Source: Hymenobacter aquaticus
GTDB taxonomy: Bacteria > Bacteroidota > Bacteroidia > Cytophagales > Hymenobacteraceae
Length of the DNA: 64,000 bases
Assembly (NCBI RefSeq): GCF_004765605.1
Contig: NZ_SRLC01000002.1
Coordinates: forward strand, 124,001-188,000
Direction: 5' to 3'
Shown: positions 27,364 through 35,000 of the stretch, one piece after another
Position numbering within the stretch: the first letter of the stretch is position 1
Layout of the letters: every line of letters begins with the position of its first letter
The notes under the pieces: generated by a model
Told to the model about the DNA's origin: nothing
Seen by the model: the letters and a program-made list of their open reading frames with translations, nothing else
The model's database searches: none
Program-made: the position numbers and the translations under genes

Positions 27364-28455
27364 CTAGTCGTTCAGCTCGTCGTAGACCAGCAGCTGGTTC
27401 TGGCCGATGATTCGCTCCCCGTCCCGCAGGCCGCTTTGCACGTAGCTCACCTCGCCCACGGTTTTGGCCAGCTTCACTTCCCGGGTTTCCACGTGGCTGC
27501 GGTCCTTGAAGACCATCACGAAGTTGCGGTCCTTGTCGAACACCACGCTTTTGGCGGGCACGGCCAGCATCTGCCGGCTTTCGGTGTTCTGCACCTTGAT
27601 CTGGGCGTACATCTCGGGCTTGAGCAGGTAGCCGGGGTTTTTGAGGCGCACCCGCACTTTCATCACCTTGCTTTCGGGGTCGAGGACGTTGAAGACCTTG
27701 TCGATGCGGCCGGTGAAGTGCTTGTCGGGGTAGGAGAGGGTCGTCACGTCGGCCGCGTAGCCTTCCTTCACCTTGCTGATGTCGGACTCGAAGACGTTGG
27801 CCAGAATCCAGATGTCGTCCAGGTTGCTGACGGTGAAGAGGTTGCCCACGTTATCGGCGTTGAACTGCATGTGGTCCGTCACGTTCTTCTCGGTGATAAA
27901 GCCCGAAATCGGGGCCCGCAGCTCGTAGGTCCCGTCGTCCGACACGCCGTAGACGTTCATCTGCTTGCGGGTTTTGCCCAGGTTGCTCTGGGCCCGCTGC
28001 AGCTCCTTGCGGGCCAGGGTCACGTCGCGCTCCGAGGCCAGGCCAGCCTCAAACTGGTCTTCGGCCACTTGCAGGTTTTTGCGGGCAATGTCCAGGTCGG
28101 TGCCGGCCGAGCTGCGCTGGTTCTGCAGGTCGGCAATTTCCCCGCTCCGAATCACGGCCAGCACCTGGCCCTTGGTGACATGGTCGCCTAGTTCCACCGA
28201 GAGCTGCTCGACCACGCCGCCCACCAGCGGGTAGACCTTCACGGTTTTGTCGCCGTCGGAGGCAATCTGGCCCGAGAGGGTCAGCTCGTCGCGCACGGGC
28301 TGGGCATGCACGGTGTCAATCTTGATTTCGCGCAGCATGGTATCCGAGAGCGAGAAGCCGGCGTCGGGCTTGGGTTCGGTTTCGGCTTCCTTGTGGGAGC
28401 AGCCCGCCAGCGTGAGGCTCAGGGCAAAGGGCAGGAGAGGGGCAAAGCGGTTCAT
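27364..28455 (-). CDS. RND efflux periplasmic adaptor (membrane fusion protein), lipoprotein
   Basis: Periplasmic adaptor of 363 residues linking the RND pump to the TolC channel. The lipoprotein signal ends SLTLAGCSHKE. The biotinyl-lipoyl-like halves are visible (VKVYPLVGGVVEQLSVELGD and later LRAPISGFITEKNV) around an alpha-hairpin (about 125-180), then a beta-barrel region with GYAADVTTLSYPDKHFTG. The frame is open upstream to 28533, but that part runs through an inverted repeat; ATG 28455 begins the lipoprotein signal. Middle gene of the efflux operon, separated from the TolC gene by a 132-bp hairpin-forming repeat. Confidence 0.92.
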   Translation of the reverse strand: MNRFAPLLPFALSLTLAGCSHKEAETEPKPDAGFSLSDTMLREIKIDTVHAQPVRDELTLSGQIASDGDKTVKVYPLVGGVVEQLSVELGDHVTKGQVLAVIRSGEIADLQNQRSSAGTDLDIARKNLQVAEDQFEAGLASERDVTLARKELQRAQSNLGKTRKQMNVYGVSDDGTYELRAPISGFITEKNVTDHMQFNADNVGNLFTVSNLDDIWILANVFESDISKVKEGYAADVTTLSYPDKHFTGRIDKVFNVLDPESKVMKVRVRLKNPGYLLKPEMYAQIKVQNTESRQMLAVPAKSVVFDKDRNFVMVFKDRSHVETREVKLAKTVGEVSYVQSGLRDGERIIGQNQLLVYDELND

Positions 28456-28486
28456 ATGCGTTGGGGTGAAATGTCGTGTGGGGAAA

Positions 28487-28618
28487 CCCCACCCCCGGCC
28501 CCTCCCCTCCGGGAGAGGGGTGCCAGACGTCAACGTGGCGAGTATGTGCCGCTCCTGAATCCTGTTCAGGAATCGTTGAACGCACCCCTCTCCCGGAGGG
28601 GAGGGGCCGGGGGTGGGG
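28487..28618. repeat. Perfect 36-bp inverted repeat inside the efflux operon
   Basis: Arms 28487-28522 and 28583-28618 are exact reverse complements (outer end CCCCACCCCCGGCCCC, inner end GAGAGGGGTG), separated by 60 bp that contain a second small hairpin (CCTGAA-TCCTG-TTCAGG, 28553-28569). It lies between the adaptor gene and the TolC-family gene, 5 bp after the latter's stop. No ORF inside. It resembles a non-autonomous palindromic element and could stall or process the operon mRNA. Confidence 0.9.
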
Positions 28619-28623
28619 TAATA

Positions 28624-29904
28624 TTATTCGGCCTTGAACACCGGCCGGCCGACGGCGAAGTTGAGCTGTTCGAAGGCCCGCACCCGGCTGGCGCGCAGGT
28701 TGTTGAGTTGGAGGAGGTTGTTTTTGTAGCTCTCGTAGAAGTCCAGGAATTCGACGATGGTCAGGTTGCGCTTGGCGTAGCTCTGCTCGATGCCGCCGAT
28801 AAGCCGGTCGAAGTCGCCGGTGTCGCGGTTGGAGCCCTGGTAGAGCTGGTCGGCTTGTCGGGCCAGCTGGTAGGCCTGGTGCACGTCGGTTTGCACCACC
28901 AGTTGCTGCTGCTCGACCAGGGCCTTGCTGCCTTCAATCTGGGCCCGGGCGGTGCGGATGTTGCCTTGGTTGCGGTTGAAAAGGGGCACGGCCAGGCCCA
29001 GGGTCACGGCGTTGTAGTTCTGGATGTAGTTGCCGGCCCGGTCATACACGTAGCCCACGGCCAGGTCGGGGGTGGCCAGGGCGCGCTGCAGGCGCAGGTT
29101 CTGGGTTTGCTGCTCGGCGTAGGCTTGGCGGGCTTTCAAATCGGCGCGCTGCACCAGGGCGGTGTCGGCCAGCTGCTGCTCGGAGTAGGTGCCCAGGCTC
29201 AGGTCGCGCAGGGCGGCAGGGTTGGCCACGGGGCGGTAGTAGGTGCCCGAGTTGTCGCGCAGCAGCACGTGGAAGTCGGCCTGCTCGTTGGCCATGTCGG
29301 TCAGCAGCACCTGGCGCTCATTCTGAAGCTGAAACAGGAAGGCCTTGAGGCGAATTACCTCTTTCAGGGCAATGTTGCCCTTATCGTACTGGCTCTGGTA
29401 CTGCGCGACGGTGTGCTGGAAGGTGCTGATTTCCTTGTCATATACCCCAATGGTCTGCTGCTTGAAGTACAGATCGTAAAAGGTGGTGCGCAGCTGGTAG
29501 CGCAGGTTGCGGAGCAGGTCTTCGAAGGTGAAGTGCTCGACCAGAGCATTCTGCTGGGCCACGCCCGCGGCGGCTTTGCGGCGGCCGGCCAGGGCAAAGA
29601 GCTGCTGCACCTGCACGGCGGTGTTGCCGGTGCGCGTCACGTCCAGCACCTTAGTGGTCTGGGGGTTGTAGGTGTTTTGCTCGATGCTCACCGTGGGATT
29701 GTCCCAGAGGCGGGCCTGCACAATCTGGGCCTCGGCGGCCGTCACGCTGTAGCGCTGGGCCAGCAGGGCGAGGTTGTTCTGCACGAAGCGCTGCTCGGCT
29801 TCGGGGAGGGTAAGACGGGTAGTGTCGGCGGGGGCGTCGGGAGCCGCGGCGTAGGCCGAGCCCGTGAGCAGCAAGGCGGTCAGCAGCAATAAGAAGCGTG
29901 GCAT
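28624..29904 (-). CDS. TolC-family outer-membrane efflux channel
   Basis: Outer-membrane channel component of 426 residues. Signal peptide MPRFLLLLTALLLTGSAYA, then two repeated helical units: LTLPEAEQRFVQNNLALLAQR starts the first, and LGLAVPLFNRNQGNIRTARAQ, characteristic of CzcC/OEP proteins, lies in the second. ATG 29904 is chosen because it starts the signal peptide; the longer frame runs into the promoter. First gene of the operon, so transcription probably begins at the ATTAG-repeat promoter just upstream and continues through adaptor and pump. Confidence 0.92.
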   Translation of the reverse strand: MPRFLLLLTALLLTGSAYAAAPDAPADTTRLTLPEAEQRFVQNNLALLAQRYSVTAAEAQIVQARLWDNPTVSIEQNTYNPQTTKVLDVTRTGNTAVQVQQLFALAGRRKAAAGVAQQNALVEHFTFEDLLRNLRYQLRTTFYDLYFKQQTIGVYDKEISTFQHTVAQYQSQYDKGNIALKEVIRLKAFLFQLQNERQVLLTDMANEQADFHVLLRDNSGTYYRPVANPAALRDLSLGTYSEQQLADTALVQRADLKARQAYAEQQTQNLRLQRALATPDLAVGYVYDRAGNYIQNYNAVTLGLAVPLFNRNQGNIRTARAQIEGSKALVEQQQLVVQTDVHQAYQLARQADQLYQGSNRDTGDFDRLIGGIEQSYAKRNLTIVEFLDFYESYKNNLLQLNNLRASRVRAFEQLNFAVGRPVFKAE

Positions 29905-29929
29905 ATCCTGGTCAGGAAGGTTGGATATG

Positions 29930-29991
29930 CAAGAGTACGCCGGCCGTATTAGGCCCAAATTAGAGGGGTATTAGAAACGGATTAGAATCTG
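29930..29991 (-). promoter_or_regulatory. Efflux operon promoter with four ATTAG repeats at exact 11-bp spacing
   Basis: ATTAG (CTAAT on the transcribed strand) starts at 29948, 29959, 29970 and 29981. On the minus strand TTTG (29959-29956), an 18-bp spacer and TACTCTTG (29937-29930) form a good Bacteroidetes promoter; the repeats cover and extend upstream of the -33 element. This fits an activator site for the CusR-like regulator at 31607-32284 (inference). Confidence 0.65.
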
Positions 29992-30002
29992 AATATTTCG
30001 AT

Positions 30003-30036
30003 AAAAGCGGCGTTTAAACGCAGATAAAGCCGTTTT
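30003..30036 (-). terminator. Possible terminator after the metal two-component system
   Basis: AAAAGCGGC and GCCGTTTT can pair with one bulged G around a 17-nt loop; on the minus strand the stem is followed by TTTTAT. The loop includes the 12-bp palindrome GCGTTTAAACGC (30010-30021). It lies 3' of the kinase gene and upstream of the efflux promoter. Confidence 0.4.
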
Positions 30037-30102
30037 GCCGGCAAAGAAAAAGCTGCTCAGCACCGAAGAAAGTAGCTGCCCGGCACTGGCCCGACCGCCG
30101 GC

Positions 30103-31467
30103 CTAGGCTCCGAATATCACCTCTGCCGTGGTGCCGGCGCCGAGCTGGGAGCTGACGTGCAGCTGGCCGCCGTGCAACTCGATGATGCGCCGCGCCAACG
30201 GCAGCCCCACCCCGTGGCCCACCACGATACGGGCATTGTCGGCCCGGAAGAAAGGCTGGAAGATGCGGTTCAGGTCTTTGGGCGCAATGCCGATACCGTG
30301 GTCCTCGATGCGCAGGTGCACCCGCCCGTGCTCGAAGCCGAAACGCACGCCCACCGGCTGACTTTCGGAGTACTTCAGGGCATTATCGAGCAGGTTGGTC
30401 AGGGCGCGGCTCAGCAGCTGGCGGTTGCCCTTCACTTCGAGCTGCTCGGGGGTGGCCGGCAGCTCGCCCATCGTAATCTGGACCCGGCGGCGCAACTCCG
30501 GCGGCAAGGCTTCCCGGGCCTCCCAGATCAGCTCGTCGAGCCGGATGTCGTCCCCGTGGTCGGCCGCGCTGTCGGCCTGGGTTAGCTCCAGTAGGTTGTT
30601 GATAAGCGACTTGAGCTGCTGCAATTCGTGCAGCACCGAGCCCAGGGCCTCGCGGTAGGCGGCCGGCTCCCGGTCCCGGTTCAGCAGCACCTGAATTTCG
30701 CCGATGGTGGCCGTGAGCGGGGTGCGCAGCTCGTGGGACGCGTTGCTGACAAAGGTGCGCTGCCCCTCGAAGCCCTCTTCCAGCCGTTCGAGCATCCTAT
30801 TAAAGGTGCGGGCCAGGCGGGTTATTTCGTCCTGCTCGCTGCGGCTCAAACCCTGCTCATCCACGCGCAGGTGCAGGTCGTGGGCGGTGATGCGGTCCAC
30901 CTGGTCGTTGACGGCGGCAATGGGCGTCAGGACCCGGCCCGCAAACAGGCGGCCGGCCACGTAAATCACCACCAGGCTGCCCACGAAGATGCAGGCCAAG
31001 ATGGTGGCCAGGTGTTCTAGCCGTTTGCGCCCCGCCTGGTTTTCGGCAGCGGCCACGATGATGTATTCGCCCTGGTTGTCGCGGTAGAAGATGCCCACCG
31101 CCTGCCGGGTGCCGATGTCGAAATACACTTCTTTTTCCGTCAGGATGCGGGCCAGGATGCGGCTGGAGATGTAGACGCGGCGGTCCTGCTCGATAAAGCG
31201 GGGGTGGAGGTGGGCGTCGTAAATCTGCAGCACCTCGCCCGCCAACGTGCGCAGGTAGCGGCGCTGAAACTCCCGGAACGCCTCGGCCCGCAGCTCATCC
31301 TGCTCCAAAAACACGTAGCCCGTCACCTCGGCCCGGTCGCGCAGGCGCTGGTGAAACTCCTCGTGGGTGTAGTCGGCCTGCAGAATGTAGACCACCGTCA
31401 TGGCCGCCAGCAGAATCACGGCAACAAGCCCCAGAAAAAGCCAGGTCAGGCGGTTACGGATGGTCAC
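30103..31467 (-). CDS. Membrane sensor histidine kinase (CusS/CzcS-like)
   Basis: Sensor kinase of 454 residues: helix 1 (about 8-28), periplasmic domain (about 30-165), helix 2 (about 168-190), HAMP (about 190-240), HisKA with His245 in SNASHELRTPLTATIG, ATPase with NLLDNALKYS, EDHGIGIA and GHGVGLPLARRI. GTG start at 31467. It belongs to the CusS/heavy-metal kinase type, in keeping with its position between an OmpR-like regulator and the efflux operon. It is downstream of the regulator gene in the same direction but separated by 139 bp filled by a tandem repeat. Likely ligand: a periplasmic metal ion (inference). Confidence 0.9.
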   Translation of the reverse strand: MTIRNRLTWLFLGLVAVILLAAMTVVYILQADYTHEEFHQRLRDRAEVTGYVFLEQDELRAEAFREFQRRYLRTLAGEVLQIYDAHLHPRFIEQDRRVYISSRILARILTEKEVYFDIGTRQAVGIFYRDNQGEYIIVAAAENQAGRKRLEHLATILACIFVGSLVVIYVAGRLFAGRVLTPIAAVNDQVDRITAHDLHLRVDEQGLSRSEQDEITRLARTFNRMLERLEEGFEGQRTFVSNASHELRTPLTATIGEIQVLLNRDREPAAYREALGSVLHELQQLKSLINNLLELTQADSAADHGDDIRLDELIWEAREALPPELRRRVQITMGELPATPEQLEVKGNRQLLSRALTNLLDNALKYSESQPVGVRFGFEHGRVHLRIEDHGIGIAPKDLNRIFQPFFRADNARIVVGHGVGLPLARRIIELHGGQLHVSSQLGAGTTAEVIFGA

Positions 31468-31481
31468 TTTTATAAGGTGCT

Positions 31482-31608
31482 AATGTGGGGAATGTGGGGA
31501 ATGTGAAGAATGTGCGGGATGTGAAGAATATGCGGGATGTGGGGAATGTGCGGAATGTGAAGAAAGTGTCATTATCCACATTCGCACATTCCTCACATTT
31601 CCCACATT
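31482..31608. repeat. Minisatellite of 9-bp units followed by inverted copies
   Basis: Nine consecutive units of consensus AATGTGGGG or AATGTGAAG/CGG run from 31482 to 31562, followed by a degenerate unit. After TTATC the motif returns in inverse orientation (CACATT repeats, 31576-31608), touching the stop codon of the response regulator gene. The two blocks can fold into a hairpin in the mRNA between regulator and kinase. Confidence 0.9.
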
Positions 31609-32284
31609 AAAATTCTTCCCGCATCACGTAGCCCATGCCGACCACGGTGTGAATGAGCTTGGGGTCGAAGCCTTTATCTACTTTATTGCGCAGGTAGTTC
31701 ACGTACACGTCGATGACGTTGGAGCCGGAGTCGAAGGAGTCTTCCCAGGAGTTTTCGGCAATTTCGGCCCGGCTCAGCACCCGGCCCTTGTGGCGCATGA
31801 ACAGCTCGAGTAAGCCAAACTCCCGGGCCGTGAGCTTGATGGGCTGCCCGCCCCGGGTGACGGTTTTGGCGGCCGTGTCGAGGGTGAGGTCGGCTAGGGT
31901 GAGGGTGGCGCCTTTGGTTTCCTGCCCCCGGCGCCGGGTCAGGGCCCGCACCCGGGCCAGCAGCTCGGGAAAGTCGAAGGGCTTGACCAGGTAGTCGTCG
32001 GCCCCGCCGTCGAAGCCCAGCAGCTTGTCGGTAGTGGTGCCCAGGGCCGTGAGCATCAGGATGGGCACCTGCTGATCCTGGGCGCGGATGGCCTGCAATA
32101 CTTCCAGGCCGCTGAAGTGGGGCAGAATGACGTCCAGAATGACAAGCTCGTAGGCGTGCGTCAGGGCCAGCTGCCGGCCGAAGCGCCCGTCGTAGGCTAC
32201 TTCCACCTCGTAGTTTTCCTCCTCCAGCCCGCGCCGGATAAACGCTGATACTTTCGGCTCATCTTCTACCAGAAGTATTTTCAT
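31607..32284 (-). CDS. OmpR-family response regulator (CusR/CzcR-like)
   Basis: DNA-binding response regulator of 225 residues. Receiver: ILLVEDEPKVS, Asp51 in LVILDVILPHFSG, Thr in MLTALG, Lys in DYLVKPFDFPEL. Output winged helix: LTAREFGLLELFMRHKGRVLSR, NVIDVYVNYLRNKVDKG and VVGMGYVM. The high similarity to CusR/CzcR-type regulators and the gene order regulator-kinase-TolC-adaptor-pump point to metal-induced control of the efflux operon. The four ATTAG repeats at 29948-29991 are the best candidate binding site. Confidence 0.92.
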   Translation of the reverse strand: MKILLVEDEPKVSAFIRRGLEEENYEVEVAYDGRFGRQLALTHAYELVILDVILPHFSGLEVLQAIRAQDQQVPILMLTALGTTTDKLLGFDGGADDYLVKPFDFPELLARVRALTRRRGQETKGATLTLADLTLDTAAKTVTRGGQPIKLTAREFGLLELFMRHKGRVLSRAEIAENSWEDSFDSGSNVIDVYVNYLRNKVDKGFDPKLIHTVVGMGYVMREEF

Positions 32285-32540
32285 GGGATGCGGCAGTTAG
32301 GCCCGGCACTGCGCGTCGGGCAACGGTGAAATTAGTGACTTCGATTGGTTGCCAACTACGGGCCGGCGCGTGAGGCCCGGATGAACGGCTGGCTACCCGG
32401 GGCCGGCCGCACCCGATAGGTGGTAGAGTGCTGAAAATAATTGAACAAAACTTGGGGTAAACGGCCGGTTCTCTGTTGTTTTTTATCTGGACGACCCTGG
32501 CAAGACAGAAGGTGATGGAGGATGATCGGGCCGCCTTTGC

Positions 32541-32649
32541 GTGTGCTATAAGTGTATACGCGCGTTGTGCGACAAGTTTCAAAAGTGCTTTTTTGAGCCC
32601 TTTAGCCCGCTTTCGAGCTTGCATTTTCCAAACAACCTCTGAATATTTG
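32541..32649 (+). promoter_or_regulatory. Predicted GH5 promoter with upstream box shared with the GH3/SusCD promoter
   Basis: GTGTGCTATAAGTGTATA (32541-32558) contains GTGT twice at 11-bp spacing. TTG at 32619-32621 and AATATTTG at 32642-32649 (20-bp spacer) make a plausible -33/-7 pair. The same 18-bp box (16 of 18 identical) lies exactly 78 bp before the TTG of the GH3 promoter. Candidate binding site of a locus-specific activator. Confidence 0.5.
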
Positions 32650-32654
32650 ATCCT

Positions 32655-32670
32655 CTGCAAACGTTTGCGG
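32655..32670. promoter_or_regulatory. LacI-type operator copy 1
   Basis: CTGCAAACGTTTGCGG contains the perfect 12-bp palindrome GCAAACGTTTGC with the central CG typical of LacI/GalR operators. It lies at the predicted transcription start before GH5. The identical 16-mer recurs at 37036-37051. No LacI-family gene is in the window. Confidence 0.55.
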
Positions 32671-32940
32671 TTTGCGGCTGGCCCTGCTGCCTACCCAACC
32701 AGGGCCCAGGTTATTCGCCGCCGCCGGTCCTCCTCAGAGCCTTACGTTTTTGCCCTGCCGTCCCGGTTTCGCTTTTCCGTTCGGTCTGCCTTCTTGCCCC
32801 ATCTCCTTCCGTCGCTGCCGCTGGCCCCCGGGACGGAGCAATAGAAATAGAGGCCCAGAAAATCATTGAGAAATAAGCCAGATGTTCAGCGAAATGGTCA
32901 GTAATACGGCCGGGTTGGCCTCACTACAATAAATGGGAGA

Positions 32941-32998
32941 GGTGAAGTCCCTGGGTGGGCCTTCACCGAAACGGGACGGGATATTCCCGTCCCGTTTC
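32941..32998 (+). ncRNA. Two adjacent hairpins in the GH5 leader (structured leader or small RNA)
   Basis: GGTGAAG-13 nt-CTTCACC (32941-32967) is followed without a gap by a perfect 14-bp stem GAAACGGGACGGGA / TCCCGTCCCGTTTC with loop TAT (32968-32998), then TATTTCG. The second stem ends 33 bp before the GH5 ATG. It resembles a terminator or attenuator, or the 3' end of a short RNA. No known riboswitch family recognised. Confidence 0.45.
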
Positions 32999-33031
32999 TA
33001 TTTCGTGGGGCGACTAGTACTTTCTTTTAGC

Positions 33032-34906
33032 ATGAAAAACATTGATTGTCAGCCTAAAAGACGAAAAGCGCGCCGCTGGCTTCTGTGGCTGGCGCTGCTG
33101 CTGGCGCCTGGCCTGGTCAGCGCCCAGCGCCTGAGCATGCTGCGGGCCCAGGGCGGCAAAATCGTGGATGCCCAGGGCCGGGAAGTGGTATTGCGGGGTT
33201 TCAACGTGGGCGGCTGGCTGCTGCAGGAAAGCTACCTGCTCAAAACCGACACGCTCGACTCCCAGGCCCGCATCCGCGGCGGGCTGCTGCGCACGATGTC
33301 GGACCAGGAGCTGGAGGCATTCTACGAGCAGTACCGGGCCACGTTTGTTACGAAGGCCGACATCGACTTCGTGGCGGCCCAGGGCTTCAACTGCGTGCGG
33401 CTGCCTTTCCACTACGACCTGTTTCTGACCCGGCAGCAGCGCCTGGAGCGCAACAAAGTCAGCCGCCGCCCCCGCGACCCGCAGGCCGTGGAGGCTTACG
33501 TGCAACACCTGGCCCAGTGGTACGACCAAAACCAATTGTTCACCGACGCGCAACAGCTCGACGGCTTCCGCCTCCTCGACCAGGTGCTGAGCTGGTGCGC
33601 GGCCAACAACCTGTACGTTATCCTGGATTTGCACGCGGCCCCCGGCGGCCAGGGCACCGACCGCAACATCAACGACAACTTCGTGCCCCTGGACCTGTGG
33701 AAGCGCCACGACCGCCAGGGCCGCCTGATCTACCAGGATATTACCGTGCGGCTCTGGGAAAAGCTGGCCGCCCGCTACCAGCACGACCCGCGCGTGGCCA
33801 TGTACGACTTTATCAATGAGCCGCATAGAGTCGACATCGAGAATGGGTTATCGAACGATAATGCCGAAATAAACGTCCTCTACAGCCGCCTGATCAACGC
33901 GGTGCGCGGCCGCGGCGACCAGCACCTGGTGCTACTCGAAGGCAACGGCTACGGCAACGAATACACCAACCTCACGCCCGACAAGCTACACGTGCAGGAC
34001 CGGAGCAACCTCGTCTACAACGCCCACCGCTACTGGTGCCCCAACGACCCCGCCGCTACCGACCCCAACCCGAACCAGATCAACCTGCTGGCTAACCTGG
34101 CGGCTTTCCGGGCGAAGTGGCAGGTGCCGGTGTGGGTAGGGGAGACGGGGGAAAACTCGAACGAGTGGTTTGCCGGCGCGGTGCAGGGCCTCGATGCCCA
34201 GAACATTGGCTGGTGCCACTGGAATCTGAAGCGGGTGGAAGGCGTGACCAGCCTGCTGCGGGTGCGCCCCTACGGCAGCATCCTCACGCCGGCGGGCCGG
34301 GCCGCGCTGCTGCGCAATAGCCAGTTCAACCAGTGCGTGCCCAACCGCGACGTTATTGCCGCCCTTACCCGCCCGGCCACGGCCCGCACGCCGTTTGCCG
34401 CGCTCAGCATTCCCGGCACCATCCACGCCACCAACTACGACATGGGCCGCAACGGCATTGCCTACCACGACGCCTACGCCGAGCGAATCGACTACCGCAA
34501 GCAAGCGCCCACCAACAACGGCAGCCTCTACCGCAACGACGGCGTAGACATTGAGGCCGTGACTGATCAGGCTTCCAACGGCTTTGCCATCAGCGACATG
34601 GCGGCTGGCGAGTGGGTAAATTACACCGTGTCGGTCACCAAGGCCGGTGCTTACACGCTACGGGCCCGCGTGAAAAACGAGGCCCGCGCCCCGTCCCGCC
34701 TCACCGTTAAGCTCGACGAGGCTGTCATCGGGAGCCTGACGGTAGGCCCTGCGGCCGGTGCGGCCTGGACGACGGTAGCCGTGCCCACGACGGTGCTGCC
34801 GGTGGGCAGGCATACGCTGCAACTCTACGTCGAGCAGCCCGGTGCCAGCCTGAGCTGGCTTCAGTTCGATTTATCTTCCACCCCCACCACGCAGGGCGGC
34901 CAATAA
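33032..34906 (+). CDS. GH5 glycoside hydrolase with C-terminal CBM6-like module
   Basis: Secreted retaining endo/exo-glucanase of 624 residues. Signal peptide after a basic N-terminus (WLLWLALLLAPGLVSA), GH5 barrel (about 35-440) with acid/base Glu263 in YDFINEPHR and nucleophile Glu371 in VWVGETGENSNEW, then a CBM6-like beta-sandwich (about 465-615) starting IPGTIHATNYDMGRNG and containing AAGEWVNYTVSVTKAGAYT. ATG 33032 is preferred: the upstream extension of the frame translates the hairpin region. In a locus with GH16 and GH3 enzymes, a beta-1,3/1,6-glucan substrate is the best inference; no T9SS domain is seen. Confidence 0.9.
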   Translation: MKNIDCQPKRRKARRWLLWLALLLAPGLVSAQRLSMLRAQGGKIVDAQGREVVLRGFNVGGWLLQESYLLKTDTLDSQARIRGGLLRTMSDQELEAFYEQYRATFVTKADIDFVAAQGFNCVRLPFHYDLFLTRQQRLERNKVSRRPRDPQAVEAYVQHLAQWYDQNQLFTDAQQLDGFRLLDQVLSWCAANNLYVILDLHAAPGGQGTDRNINDNFVPLDLWKRHDRQGRLIYQDITVRLWEKLAARYQHDPRVAMYDFINEPHRVDIENGLSNDNAEINVLYSRLINAVRGRGDQHLVLLEGNGYGNEYTNLTPDKLHVQDRSNLVYNAHRYWCPNDPAATDPNPNQINLLANLAAFRAKWQVPVWVGETGENSNEWFAGAVQGLDAQNIGWCHWNLKRVEGVTSLLRVRPYGSILTPAGRAALLRNSQFNQCVPNRDVIAALTRPATARTPFAALSIPGTIHATNYDMGRNGIAYHDAYAERIDYRKQAPTNNGSLYRNDGVDIEAVTDQASNGFAISDMAAGEWVNYTVSVTKAGAYTLRARVKNEARAPSRLTVKLDEAVIGSLTVGPAAGAAWTTVAVPTTVLPVGRHTLQLYVEQPGASLSWLQFDLSSTPTTQGGQ

Positions 34907-34965
34907 CCACCCCCGCTGCCCCCGTTTGCTGCCGCTGTCCTGGTGGCTCCCGCCGGCGTTGCTGG

Positions 34966-34993
34966 TTGCCCTGCGTTGGTTTGCTTAAATTGG
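34966..34993 (+). promoter_or_regulatory. Promoter candidate for the 7TM-zinc-ribbon gene
   Basis: TTG (34966-34968), 17-bp spacer, TAAATTGG (34986-34993, one mismatch to TAnnTTTG), ending 7 bp before the ATG at 35001. It would give an almost leaderless transcript, independent of the GH5 gene. Confidence 0.35.
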
Positions 34994-35000
34994 GAGCTTC

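Larger units (their letters stand above)
32285..33031. other. Long regulatory/untranslated region upstream of the GH5 gene
   Basis: 747 bp without a convincing protein gene; ORFs here have atypical, Arg/Ser-rich composition. It holds a promoter with a shared upstream box (32541-32649), a LacI-type palindrome at the predicted transcription start (32657-32668), and two adjacent hairpins just before the GH5 start (32941-32998). If the promoter is real, the GH5 mRNA has a leader of about 375 nt. Confidence 0.6.

Noticed and set aside
31482..31608. CRISPR-like array
   Set aside because: Units are 9 bp, directly adjacent with no spacers, and there are no cas genes; it is a minisatellite.
32476..32844. 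Possible 122-residue protein upstream of GH5
   Set aside because: Composition is Arg/Ser/Phe-rich without motifs, and the frame runs through the predicted promoter box and LacI-type palindrome; judged non-coding.
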